Of a stretch of 64,000 nucleotides of DNA, positions 36,697-47,361 are shown piece after piece. The notes under the pieces were generated by a model. The model ran no database searches. It had not been told where the DNA came from and worked only from the letters and a program-made list of their open reading frames with translations. Location: assembly GCA_036925085.1 (NCBI GenBank), contig JAUPFP010000013.1, positions 3,683,155 to 3,747,154 on the forward strand, in the 5' to 3' direction. How positions within the stretch are numbered: the stretch's first letter is position 1; every line of letters begins with the position of its first letter. The position numbers and the translations under genes were made by a program. Source of the DNA: Brachycybe producta (Eukaryota; Arthropoda; Diplopoda; Playtdesmida; Andrognathidae).

Positions 36697-36900
36697 GTAA
36701 TTAGAAATCGGTACGAACAAAAGTTGGCTCCGCCGTTTTTATGACGAAGGCAACTTCTAATTGGTTGGTTATGTAGTTTGACGTCACATGCTCCGTCCTT
36801 CTCAACGTCGAACCACACACAACAAACCAATTACAAGTTGTCGGTCGTCATAAAAAGGGAGGAGACAACTTCTGTTTGTCCCGATTTCTAATTGCCTGTC
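36697..36900. mobile_element. Fold-back family F2, copy 3
   Basis: The ends are GACAGGTAATTAGAAATCGG and, inverted, GACAGGCAATTAGAAATCGG. The internal TTCTAATTGGTTGGTTATG and GACGTCACATGCTCC are shared with the 24-kb copies. T-rich direct repeats flank it. Confidence 0.75.
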
Positions 36901-36904
36901 TTAT

Positions 36905-37890
36905 TTTTTTTTGCTTCTTCTTTATTTGACCTTTTAAAATTTATTTTATGTTAGTACTTCTTTTTAGTACTTTTGACCTTTTTTTTTCTTTTTGACAGTT
37001 AACGCCCTCTATGTTGACTTTTTTGTCATCACCAAGGTCTTTGCAGGTTGCCCATTATTTTGATTGCCAAATAACTTGACAGACAAATATTTTATTTTCT
37101 TGACTTGACTACATATAATATTATTTTTTCCTCAGGCATTTTTCGTCTTCTTTTTCTTCCTATTATTGTTTATAAAGTTAAGAGGCAAACACACAAAACT
37201 TTTATGTGATTTTTTTTTTGTTAACTTTTATTTGCGAAGGAAATTCATTTTGGACCACTTGTATATTATGTATTTTTTATGTTTGTATATATTATTATTA
37301 TTATTATTATTGCCTACACGATTATGGTCCATCCAACTTTTTTTTTTGTTATCTTTGTTGTTCAGTTTTTCTTCTAGAGTAGAGAGGGTTATTTCTTCCG
37401 GTATCTCTATCAGGTTTCTCATAAATTAAACATTAAGACTTAAGGAGAGTTTTTTTTTGGGGGGGGAGAGGGATGTTGTTGAGTATGTTTTTTATATTTT
37501 AAAACAATCTGCTCCACCCTTTAGAAAAGGTCTTTTATATTAAGAGTCTATCGGCTTCAACTAAAAATTGTGAGAAAGGTATGATGCAATACCTGGTATT
37601 GTCGTTTAACATACTGTGTGCCGGTTTTTTTCCTTCAATTTTTACAATAATTTTGAAAATAGCCTACATGATAATTTCCATAGACAAATAAAAAGTGGAT
37701 TTCTTAAATCCGTCGTCTCCTTTTGCCAAAAAAAAAAGAAAAAATTCAATAAGGCTATAAACAATTTCAGTGGGTGCCTTATGATGTGGTGCATTCAAGT
37801 GTAACTGGTGTCACTGGAGTGATCGTGTTATATACAGTATATAATAATAGAAATAATTGCATCCATGGTGATTTTGTTTAGAAGAATGGA
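36905..37890. other. AT-rich non-coding stretch
   Basis: No exon supported. An ATT triplet run is at 37288-37310 and a G run near 37460-37467. Confidence 0.5.
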
Positions 37891-38225
37891 TTTTATGAGC
37901 AGCTGATTTTCGAACTCTGAGTATCTATCTCTTTCAGGAGTAAGAAAGGTAGCTCAATCACCTGAGGGTATTTTCATGTTGATATCTTACAAAATAAACT
38001 TTTATGTCAGTTTGAAAAGGACCCAAATTTAAGCAGATGGACGATATTTTTTTAATTTTTATCTATAAATAGTTTATTTTGGAAGAATATCAACATTAAA
38101 GTACCCTGAAGTGATTGAGCTACCCTTCTATTTTCTAAAACACTTTCTAGATTCTATTAATTTTGTTCCCTGAAAAAACAGAATAATGAAGAATTTGATA
38201 ATCACCTGTTCATAAACCATCTTAA
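37891..38225. mobile_element. Fold-back element, TTAA family F1
   Basis: The left arm is AGCTGATTTTCGAACTCTGA followed by a TTTCAGGAG stretch. The right arm is GATAATCACCTGTTCATAAA and CCATC ending at TTAA (38222-38225). Its internal words TAGCTCAATCACCTGAGGG and TTGAGCTACCCTTCTA are mutually inverted. Confidence 0.7.
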
Positions 38226-38514
38226 GGTAGTTTTAAAAAATGTAAACGCCTTTCAAACTCTTGATTTATTCTGTCTTTCAGGTTTTGCAAAAATGAAGAG
38301 TAACTAATATAATAATAATAAGTAACTCAATCACTTACAGGTTTAAGTTTTTGTTTGTAAAAAATCTATTTTAAAAGGTATCATCATAAAAACACCTTTA
38401 AGGTATCAAGCTACCTTTCTAGTTTCTAAAACACTATCCAAATTTTCATTTTGCTTCTAAAAACAAAATAATTAAGAGTTGGAAAGTCAGCTAGCTCTTC
38501 ATAAACCAGCTTAA
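38222..38514. mobile_element. Fold-back element, TTAA family F1, adjacent copy next to the first exon
   Basis: It begins at the same TTAA that ends the preceding copy and ends at TTAA 38511-38514, 109 bp before the exon at 38624. The left arm contains AACTCTTGATTTATTCTGTC followed by TTTCAGG, a good-looking splice acceptor in the sense of the gene. Confidence 0.7.
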
Positions 38515-38623
38515 TATGTTATTTTCAGGTTAACTCGTTCTGTTTTGTGGTATTGTAGCCATGTGTGTGTGTAAAAACTATAATTAATTATATTTTTATT
38601 ATTATTTTTGAAATATTTAATAG

Positions 38624-38872
38624 TTGGAGGAATGCAGCGTTCGAAGCCGCCTCAAATGAAGAAAGTGTCGCCACCAGTTGTTCCAGAGGTAGCATCCAAT
38701 CGTAATTCCAACAGTAGTGGTCGAAATAGTCCGTTTAACGTTACGACAACTACGACGACCGCAACTAATCTTCGTACTACTTCCGGTGGCGGGAATAACA
38801 TTAACATGGACGACAATTACCCACCACCGCCCTCGCCTTTGGGCCTCACAGCCACCACTACCATCTCTCGAG
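38624..38872 (+). CDS. Exon of a Ser/Pro/Thr-rich protein (firm exon 1)
   Basis: The acceptor is TTTAATAG|TTGG, with T-rich sequence before it; the donor is CGAG|GTAAAT. The exon enters in phase 1 (needs one base from upstream) and leaves in phase 1. The 83 or so residues begin GGMQRSKPPQMKKVSPPVVP, then a NSNSSGRNS segment, a Thr run (NVTTTTTTATN), TTSGGGNN, and a Pro motif PPPPSPLGL that could bind SH3 or EVH1 domains. Composition is balanced, with many CG-containing codons, unlike the AT-rich flanks. The ATG at 38632 (weak context, G at -3) could serve as a start if no upstream exon exists. The residues look disordered and have no enzyme fold. Confidence 0.75.
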
Positions 38873-39146
38873 GTAAATAGACCGAAAGAATTTGATTTAC
38901 CATCATTCTTTTAATAATGACAAGTTTGTTGTTTAGCTTATTTATTCGCACCTAACAACTGGTTTTTGGATTCACTCAACCTTTGAATTTATTACATTTG
39001 ATTAAAACTCTTGTGGTCGCCACTATTTGACACTAAATTAAATTGGTTTGTCGTGGCTACTAAAGGAGGGCGCTATTATATTAAATAGGCATGTCACCTA
39101 ATCTACACCTAATAAGTATAGGCCTCGGTCTTTTATGCAATATTTA

Positions 39147-39151
<5 letters not shown>

Positions 39152-39230
<79 letters not shown>
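39152..39230. repeat. (TA)n microsatellite
   Basis: About 39 uninterrupted TA units directly abutting the MITE that begins at 39231. Confidence 0.95.
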
Positions 39231-39233
<3 letters not shown>

Positions 39234-39475
39234 TCATGTGGCCCAAGTGCCAATTGTGAAATAATCATTGTCATTAGAGCAACTGAAATTATACTTTTCC
39301 TAATCAAAAAGTCTGGATAGAGGCTAGGTGTCTGGTTACTATCAGTTGTTAGCTATAGTTCTAACCACTAACCAATGTTTTTCATTGAGAAAAATACAAT
39401 TGTTGGTTAATCTCTCTAAATTGGATTGTTACTTCACAATTGGACCTTGGGCCACAGATTGAGAAACATTTGCTT
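39231..39475. mobile_element. TIR element with GGCCCAAGTGCCAATTGTGA ends
   Basis: ATGTGGCCCAAGTGCCAATT is mirrored by AATTGGACCTTGGGCCACAG at the other end, which is followed by ATTGAGAAACATTT. A half copy is at 15945-16085. The centre has TTACTATCAGTTGTTAGC and AACCACTAACCAATG. Non-coding. Confidence 0.6.
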
Positions 39476-39949
39476 TTACAGAGCCCTGTTGAGTGATATA
39501 TTGAGTTTATGTTTATCCCAATTTGAGTTAGTCAACAAAAAGTTTACTTAGTGCATATTTAGTTTATTTAGTTTGCATTTAAATATTGAATTTAAATTTG
39601 AATAATTACTTTGCAAATGGCTCAAACGGCCTGTGGCATATGGACAATTTACAAATTGTCCAGAAACTGTTAATAGATATTGACAATACATTTAGTATTG
39701 TCAAAATCTATTAACGCATGCCGTAATTATTTCCACATGCAAATCCTAAAATTAAGTTGAAAATCAGCATGGAAAATATATTTATAATATGCTTTGTCAA
39801 AATTACCAGTACATCCCAAATGAATTCCTTAAAATATAATGTACGAGCTCATATGTCTCGATATTAAGTAATGAAACCATTTTTTTCAAGTCCTTAATTG
39901 CTCTCTGTATAAATCAATTGAATGCAATTAACTTGAATCTTATGTGTGT

Positions 39950-40240
39950 TAAATGAATTCAAATTAAATGTGTTTAGGTGACTCTTATACAGAATCCCGT
40001 TAAGGACATGAAACAAATAAAATTTGAATTTTATTATTAATATTTTAAATGGAAATACTAAATGAATATTTTGTCAATAGTTTATATATTATATTTAAGT
40101 ATTAACTCTATATTATCAGATTATTAACTGAATGAATTGAATTCGATATATATTATTTGTTTGGCCTTCACAGGGCTCTGTAGAACACATTTATTATTTA
40201 AATGCATTTAAATTATCTGGTGTGTACTAGGTTTTAGGTA
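39950..40240 (+). mobile_element. MITE family M1, full-length copy
   Basis: It aligns with 4702-5010 in the same orientation, from GTGTTAAATGAATTCAAATT through GGGCTCTGTAGAACACA to GTGTGTACTAGG. The left terminus is slightly shorter than in the other copies. Confidence 0.75.
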
Positions 40241-40739
40241 TTATAAGATTTTGATCAGATTTTTACAAATTGAGATTAAATTAGTTTGCTTTTGTTTCCA
40301 TAAGAGGGCGCTAGTGTGTGTGTGTTTTTTTTTTTAAATTTATTTTTGTTAAAAAATAATTTTATAGCAGGTTTGAGATGTTGATAAAAGTTACATTTTA
40401 ATTAGATGATTTCTATTCGGTTTAAGCTTGATTCCTTTTTTATGATCTCAAAGTTGAACGCCCTTCAAAAGAAATAGAGAAAAAAAAAGTAGCACTGATT
40501 AGTAAGAGTTGCAGTAGAGTGATGACATTAATTTCCGCAAGGTGGCATCACACATTATTTTTTTTTTACATTTTTTTTCTGAAGTTAACAAGAAAAAAAA
40601 AGTATGGCAAATGAATCTCCTCTGATTTAAGAAATGACTTTATGATAAATCATCTTTGCAATGATTAATTATCAAGTCACCATTTTTATAGTATTTAGCC
40701 TGTTGTTGGATGAAATTTGGAGACAGATAATAAATAATG

Positions 40740-40886
40740 TATATGTCGCATCCATTTGGTGTAATTGTCCATTACACGAAATGTATGTCCATTTCGCGTT
40801 TTGCATCAGGTCAATCTATATGCATTACGCGAAATGGACAAACATTTCGTGTAATGGACAATTACACCAAATGGATGCGTCATATA
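40740..40886. repeat. Long near-perfect hairpin
   Basis: Arms of about 60 bases. The left TATATG-CGCATCCATTTGG and TGTAATTGTCCATTACACG are mirrored on the right with about two mismatches, around a short loop (TTGCATCAGGTCAATC). The tetramer-like words ATTACACG/CATTTCGCG recur inside each arm, so each arm is itself semi-repetitive. A 77-codon frame through it is a by-product. Confidence 0.85.
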
Positions 40887-40974
40887 TAATATAAAAAAAC
40901 AGGGAGCAGACAGGAGCTGACAAGTGTCGCCATCTAGTTTGACTTTGAACAAACTTCCACTGGAATATTAAGTC

Positions 40975-41220
40975 GCTTCATAATATTTTAAATATCGTTA
41001 TCTTTCAAAATAAACTTTTTTTTTATATAAACAAAAAAAAAATCATTTGCTTAATGTTGGGCCATTTTCGCACTGACATTAAAAAGCTTATTTTCAAAGT
41101 TATCAACATGAAAAGGCTCGGTTTAAGTGATTGAGTTACCCCTTCTAGTTTTTAAAATCCTTTCTAGTTGCTCTTGATTTTCTTCCTGAAAGAAATGTAT
41201 AACTAGATTTTGAGGGAATT
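40975..41220. mobile_element. F1 fold-back fragment
   Basis: Words TCGTTATCTTTCAAAATAAA, TATCAACATGAAAAG, GTGATTGAGTTACCCCTTCT and AGTTTTTAAAATCC match the F1 core and right arm. The ends are lost. Two further partial repeats at 41280-41460 and 41620-41830 share AAATTTCAAAATCAGCATTT and TTGAAAGATAA. Confidence 0.55.
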
Positions 41221-42624
41221 GTTTATGTACATTGTAAAACTATTTTAATAAAAATTCAAACTTTGTTAAAAACTAGAAGGGTCACCATGATTTATATTTC
41301 AAAATCAGCATTTTATTGCAATTTGAAAAATGGCCATTATTTTATTATTTTTTTTGTTTTTTAACATGAAAAACGTTTGTGAAAACCATCAAATTTTACT
41401 CTCTTTTTCTTCACAAAGTTTATTTTGAAAGATAAGTGTCATGAAAGGCCTTTTATTATCAAAGTATGCTTGTAATTTCTTCTAAACAGTTATGGTCTAA
41501 ACATGAATTTTTTTTTATAGATTGTTACAGTCACTTAATTTAGTTCACAAAGTAGGCCTACAAAATCTCTTTTAAGAAAAACATACCTATAATTTTATTC
41601 CATTACATAAAATAGGATAAATTTATAGATAAATTTCAAAATCAGCATTTTATTCTTATTTGAAAAATGGCCAACTCTATTATTAGTTTTCTTTGTTTTT
41701 TTTTTGTTTTTTTTTTTTTCAAGAAAGTTTATGAAAAACCATAAAATTTTACTCTTTTTTTCTCCAAACTGCTACGAAAAGTTTATTTTGAAAGATAATG
41801 TCATGAAAGTACTTCTATAATTTAACATCACATTTTAATTTCTTCTAAACCCTTATAGGTCTAAAGATGAATTTTTTTTTGTTACTGTTTGCTACAGTCT
41901 ATTAATTTAGTTCACAAAGTACAAAATCCTTTTGTTTAAGAAAAAACATAATTTATTCTATTTGACTAGAAATTCTATTAGATGAAAACAAAAGAAAAAA
42001 CAGAGAGAGAGAGAGAGAGAGGGAACTGTGCCCAATTCTTTTTATTATATTTTGGCCATGTCTACTTGTCTACTTTTCTAGGGATTTTTTGTTTTGTTTG
42101 TTTGAATGGAGGCCATTGCTCCGAAAAATAATCGATAAAAGCAACGGTTGAGTCGACGATTTTTATTCATCCATCCATTTTTATCCAGGAAAAAACCCTC
42201 TTATAGTCGGATCAACCGTCTTTGCTCATAGCGCTTTAATAGACATTTAAGTATCATGTTAACTTTTTGTTTTATATAAAAATGACAACAACAAAAAAAA
42301 AAAATGGAAAGAAAGAAAGAATCTGAAAGATTTTACCAGTAGAGGGAGCTGATTTAGTTTCGAGTGATTGTGCTTATATTACAATAACAGCTCAAATATA
42401 CAGAAGAAGAAGAAAAATCTCATTTTTGCCATAAATGTCATGTGCAGCTTTTTAACATTGCCATTGGCGGTCGAGCTTAAAGTTAGATGGACACAAAATT
42501 GCATTCAATTATTGTGTTAAAATAATGATGATAATGATGATATCATGGAAAAGTTTCTTTAATTAGCTAATTGAGTTTTTTTGTAATTCATAGAGAAAAA
42601 AAAAATTTACTTTTTTTCTTGCAG

Positions 42625-42728
42625 ATGTTTGTGACAATGCTGTTTACATCACCACGTCCAACAGTAACTGTCAATCATCTTCTTCACCTATTCATCCTTA
42701 TCCACCTTATCAGTTTCCTGGTCCTCAG
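42625..42728 (+). CDS. Exon of the same protein (firm exon 2)
   Basis: The acceptor is TTTTTTCTTGCAG|ATG and the donor CCTCAG|GTAATG. It is 104 nt long, entering in phase 1 and leaving in phase 0. The first codon is completed across the junction (G+AT, Asp). The residues read VCDNAVYITTSNSNC, QSSSSPIH and PYPPYQFPGPQ. It is Ser-rich, then aromatic/Pro-rich (PYPPY), which could serve as a WW or SH3 ligand. The ATG seen at the acceptor is not a start. No domain is recognised. Confidence 0.8.
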
Positions 42729-43419
42729 GTAATGTGAACAATCCACTTATACCTTTTTTTTTTTTAAAAAAAAAGTTAATATTTCATTTGATGCTTTTCA
42801 AACTTATTAACCATTTTTGTTAACACTGTAAACTAAATTAGTTATTTTTTAAATGAAACAACCACAATTATGCTTTTGTTTTCTATTAAATATGGCTGGT
42901 TAGAGGCTAGAGTTTTGTTGTTGTTGATTAACTACGCTAGAATTTGTCTACGACAGGACTTTAGTGTCTAATCAGTTTTTTTGTTTTATGAAAATCAAAG
43001 CAGAACTGTGGTTGCTCTATTGGTAAAGTTGTTATACTATTTGTCAACTCAAGATTACTGGTTGGATTATTTAAATGAGATGCCTTGGTTTTTTTTGTTT
43101 TGAAGTTGAATTAATGCACACACACACACACACAACAGCTGGTGAAAAGATAAACAAGTGGCCGTTCTTAATAAGGAGCTGATGGTTTTTATACTATTTT
43201 TCTACGCGAGATTACTGGTTGGATCATTTAAATGAGAAGACTGTTTTTTGTTTTTAAATTGTATTATTTACTCAAACGTAACAGTGGAGAAAAAAGGTGC
43301 TGAGTATTAAGTTAACAAGAAAATTAAACAAAAAACATGTTTTTTTTTTGTGATACTCACTTTTATGAAAAAGGTCTAAAAAGTAAGAAAAAACAAGATC
43401 TAAATCCCCTCTTGTCTTG

Positions 43420-43642
43420 TTCGTGCACTAGCTTAGTGTCTCAGCCCATAGTAATGTTGGTGAACTTGGTCATGGGTTCAACCCTTGGCAGTGGGAATTA
43501 TTTTCAAACTAGTGGGGTAACCCGTCATAAATGACGGGAGCAAAATTCACAGGCAGTTGTGCGCATGCGCGTCGTTTTTTTTCTTTTTTTACTCCTTTCA
43601 TTTCAATTTCAGTCACCCCCTCCCACTTTTTCCCCCCTCCAC

Positions 43643-43680
<38 letters not shown>

Positions 43681-43862
43681 TCTACACTTTCCAACTTTTT
43701 CCCCTCTCCAATTTAATATCATGGGGTTCTTGGATGGGAAGGGTGCAACATATAGTTGACCTTGAGAAAAAAAGCGTTTCATTTATATATATATTTCAGA
43801 AGGTGGTGTGGACACGCAAACAAACAAACAAATTATGAAGTTGTATAAAGGCGAGTAAAAAA
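43420..43862 (+). mobile_element. SINE-like repeat, copy 1, split by an insertion
   Basis: The left part (43420-43508) contains TAGTGTCTCAGCCCA and GGTCATGGGTTCAACCC, the latter close to a tRNA B-box. The right part (43791-43862) contains TTTCAGAAGGTGG and AACAAATTATGAAGTTGTAT. Between them lies the Helitron-like unit. The uninterrupted order is seen in copy 2, directly downstream. Confidence 0.55.
43509..43790 (-). mobile_element. Helitron-like non-autonomous element (3' end at left)
   Basis: Read on the minus strand, the element ends with the hairpin CCCGTCATTTATGACGGG, 8 more bases and CTAG, directly followed by host T. Hairpin plus CTRR next to T is the 3' signature of Helitrons. The body has a TC microsatellite and GGGGTTCTTGGATGGG. 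The pre-insertion site can be read from the sister SINE (TTTTCAAA|TATTTCAGAAGG), which places the other end in the short TA run before 43791. The 5' end lacks a clear TC start, so the class is probable, not certain. Confidence 0.55.
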
Positions 43863-43884
43863 CAAAATATGACCCCCTAGTGTG

Positions 43885-44038
43885 TTGTTTGTGTAGTCGT
43901 TAGTGTCTCAGACTCTCAGCCCATGGGTTATAACGTTGGTCATGGGTTGAACCCTTGGCAGTGTGGATTATTTTCAAATATTTCAGAAGGTGGACGAACA
44001 AACAAATTATGAAGTTAAATAAAAGCGAGTAATAATAA
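43885..44038 (+). mobile_element. SINE-like repeat, copy 2, uninterrupted
   Basis: GTAGTCGTTAGTGTCTCAG, GGTCATGGGTTGAACCC and then CAGTGTGGATTATTTTCAAA run straight into TATTTCAGAAGGTGG and AATTATGAAGTTAAATAAAA. The first two blocks resemble degenerate A and B boxes of a tRNA-derived promoter. It is tandem with copy 1. Confidence 0.5.
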
Positions 44039-45149
44039 TAAGAAGGGGCCGTTCTTAGCAAGCAAAGCAAGCTGGTTGTTCATCACAATTTCGAACAACC
44101 AATCAGATTAATCTAAAAAAAGACAATAATCTGACTCGTTTAAATAATCCAAATCGGCAATTCTTTATTTGACAAATATAGTAATATATATAGTTACAAA
44201 TTTAAAATGAGAATGACAACGAAAATGTTCCTAATGACGTTATTTTGATGTCACACAGATGCTTGCAATACTTTTTTTTTCATATTTGCAAATTTATGGG
44301 ATGATGATGATGATGACGTTCTCTAAGTAATCGAACTATGTGACGTCATTTATATAATATTGCACATGAATTTGAGCGTGAAAAGAACCGAGAGAAAAGG
44401 GGGCCATCATTATATGAGAGATAAGAGATGGAAGAAGAGGAAGCTGCTTTGCAGATTATTACTCTCAATATGTCTATATATTTGCCCCTTCTACTCTAGA
44501 AACATATATGAGGAGAATAAAAAAGAGATGGGTTTTTCAATCTCTCTCTTCTTGAAGATTATATATTGCTCAGTTGGAATTTTCAATTTTCAATTTTCTC
44601 TTCATTTTTTTTGTGTGCTTTTCTGGAGTATAAGGGGTTGTTGAAAAAGGAGGTAAAAGAATTGAATAGATATGAGAGGTGATTTGCTACTAGCTTAAGC
44701 TGTATTTCTTTTTTCGGTTTCTTGTAAATCTACCTAGAAAATTTTTTATTTACATGTATTTCTGCATTCCATTTATATGTTGCATGATAGTAGTAATACT
44801 ATAAATCTTATTAGTTACTTTCATATTGAAAAGATTTGAAGAAGAAAAGTGTCTTGGATATTATTGAGACTTTAAAAAAGGATATAGAAAATACACATGG
44901 TTGCAATGCAAACATGCTGTGAAATTTAATTACATGTGTATTTTTATGAGCTGCATTTTTTTTATCAGCGATTTAATTGGCAATTTTTTTAATATAATTG
45001 GAAAAAAAAATATGAAAAATTCACGTTTAATTAACATGTTATTGAAACAAAAGATGAGTGTTTCACTTTTTTATTTTGAGCATTCAATGTAATTTAAGTT
45101 GTTTTGTTTTTAAAAAAAAATTATTCTCACTTTAATGTGGGTTTAAAGC

Positions 45150-45480
45150 GAACTCTGAGTACTTTGTCAAGAGAAAGATTAAAGAGAAATGTATAGCGCC
45201 ATCACTTAATGGGTATTTTAATGTTGATATCTTTTTTTTTTAAAAATAAGCTTTTTATGTCAGTTTGAAATCGACCCAAACTTTAAAGTAGACTATATTT
45301 TTTTAAAATTTTTGGTCTTGTTAAAAATTAATTTTGAAAGATATCAAAATAAAAATAATAATTTATTCAGCTACCCTTCTTGTTTTTAAGACACTTTTAA
45401 TTTTTTTCTTCTTAATGTTGTTCTTCTGAAATGCAAAATAACCTAAGTTCGAAAATCAGTTGTTCATAAAACATCTTACA
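45150..45480. mobile_element. Fold-back element, F1 family, degraded left end
   Basis: GCGCCATCACTTAATGGGTA, ATGTTGATATC, GTCAGTTTGAAATCGACCC, AAGTTCGAAAATCAGTTG and TTCATAAAACATC appear in F1 order. Confidence 0.65.
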
Positions 45481-45547
45481 TTTTTTTTAAAAAAAAAATC
45501 TAATTTCTTCATTTATAAAAATAAATTATAAACTAGAGGTGGGGCGA

Positions 45548-45632
45548 ATCCTAAATTTTCTCGAATCTGAATCCTGAACGGTTCTCGAATCCCTGGAATC
45601 TCACGAATCTCGAATCTCTCGAATCGTCTTCA
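45548..45632. repeat. CTCGAATC-rich short tandem tract
   Basis: The words TCTCGAATC, TCGAATCTG, CTCGAATCCC and TCGAATCTCT recur with a period of about 8-16 bases. The tract is enriched in TCGA relative to the flanks. Confidence 0.6.
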
Positions 45633-46904
45633 TATAAGAATCCTATATTATTCATTAGGAAGATACAAATAGATGAAATAATATTAAATATTAAATTATT
45701 AATAATAAAACAAAAACAAGTGTGGCTTCACTCAGGGTCGCCACAAGGTGATAGTGGTGATCCGGGTTGCAACAATTGCCGGTTTTTTTTGTTAGTGAAC
45801 GCTTCTATTGGACGTCGTTGGAGTTAAAACTTTTGATGCCAGAAAATAAGAAAAAAAAAGTGTTTTCTCATTTGCTTGGCATCAAGTTCATTTTATTTAA
45901 AATATTTACATATCTATAATAAATCTTCAGTTTATTTCGATGCACAGCAGTTTTTGTTTTAAACCGAAAAAAATAAATTCTCTCTTGGAGTCAAGTCATG
46001 AGTTTATTAGAAATATTTCATCTTTCATTTCTTTTCTCAGAAAAAAAGGACAAGCTTAGAAATTTTTTTAAGAGGGAGGTGAATGGAGGTTAAGTTGGCG
46101 GCGAGTGTTATATATATATTTTTTGTCGTTGAAATCTAAGTACGGGAAGTGCCCTTATGTCATATTATATCATAATAAAGTTTAAGTAACATCTGGAGAC
46201 TTTTGAATACTTTCAACAGTGGTTCCCTCTGGTTGAGCTTTTGTCTTAGATTTTTTTTTATGCAGTTGAGTTGAATTTCTCCAACATGGAAGTTTTAAAT
46301 GTGTTAGATAAATGTACTTCATTTGTATTCGTTTTTGTGTGTGACATATGTAAACGACTTTAAAAATGGTTGTTGAAGACAATTTTGACTACAACTGCAT
46401 TACATTAACATTAAAATAAAAGAAATGAACTTTATAAGAAACATGTATACATTATTTTTAAAGGAAAACAGCCAAAATTTAGCCAGTGCTCCTCTACAAC
46501 AGATTAAATCAGTTTATTTTTTTATTAACAAAGAAAAAGCAGAACTCACCCTTGACTGAGGCAATCACTGCTAGCATCTGCATTTTCTATTAAAATTGAG
46601 CGTTTTTTTGCATTGCTATTTCTAATCTTTTCGGCTATTTTTTTTTTAAAAAGGCCAGATTTTGATTAATATTTTTTTTATAAATGTTGAATACTATTTA
46701 TGTTTAACATAAATTGTAAGGAAAGATAATAAGATCAGATTTCTCCTTTAAATAAACAATCATTGCATTTCTATTTTTTATTAATGTTTCTTGTTTTTTT
46801 AAATAAAATAGTATAAAATAATAGTAATAAAAATAGTAATAAAATAATATAAATAAAATATATGTCTCTGTGTGTGTAACGTCGGAATTTATATAAATTT
46901 AAAT

Positions 46905-47361
46905 GAATAAATGAACCGCTTTTTTTCTCAAGGTCAATTATATGTTGCACACTCCCCATCCAAGAACCCCATGATATTAAATTGGAGAAGGGAAAAGGTT
47001 GGAAAGTGTAGAGGGGAGAGAGAGAAACGTGGAGGGGAAAAAAGGGGGAGGGGAAACTGAAATTGAAATGAAAGGAGTAAAAAAGGAACAAACGACGTGC
47101 ATGAATGAAACGCTGATTTTCTCTTTCAAATATAAAAAGGGGAAGGGATAATAGTAGCAAAATTAAACTACAGTTTATCACAGGCAATTGTGCCCAGCAT
47201 TAGAATTTCTTTTGCTCCGACCTTTTATGAACGTCATCAATTTCTAATTGGTTTGTTACTTGGTCTGACGTCATAAAAGGGTGGAGGAAAAGAAATTCTA
47301 ATGCTGGGCACAATTGCCTATGAATTTGGCTCCCGTCATTTATGACGGGTTACCCCACTAG
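46905..47361 (+). mobile_element. Helitron-like element, second copy, with a nested F2 fold-back
   Basis: It is the reverse complement of 43509-43790 over most of its length (CTCAAGGTCAATTATATG, CCAAGAACCCCATGATATTA, GAGAGAAACGTGGAGG). It ends with the hairpin CCCGTCATTTATGACGGG and TTACCCCACTAG, next to T. It carries the F2-type fold-back (47181-47320) as an insertion. The 138-codon minus-strand frame through it is a translation of the repeat. Confidence 0.55.
47181..47320. mobile_element. Fold-back family F2, variant copy 4 (nested)
   Basis: CAGGCAATTGTGCCCAGCAT is mirrored by ATGCTGGGCACAATTGCCT. The core TTTCTAATTGGTTTGTTACT and CTGACGTCATAAAAGGG matches the other F2 copies, while the arms differ. 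It sits inside the Helitron-like copy. Confidence 0.65.

Larger units (their letters stand above)
38873..42624 (+). other. Intron of 3.75 kb, phase 1
   Basis: The donor is GTAAAT and the acceptor TTTTTTCTTGCAG, a classical pyrimidine tract. It holds a TA microsatellite, two MITEs, a hairpin (40740) and an F1 fragment. No further exon is seen, and none is needed because the phases of the neighbours agree. Confidence 0.7.
44040..46900. other. Intronic AT-rich stretch between the two Helitron-like copies
   Basis: No exon supported. It contains an F1 copy (about 45150-45480) and a short CTCGAATC-rich tract (45548-45632). The frames are short and AT-biased. It is not clear whether this segment ever belonged to one larger mobile element. 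Confidence 0.45.

Noticed and set aside
46771..47187. 138-codon minus-strand frame
   Set aside because: It is a translation through the Helitron-like repeat and its pyrimidine tracts; the homologous region at 43509-43790 keeps no equivalent frame.
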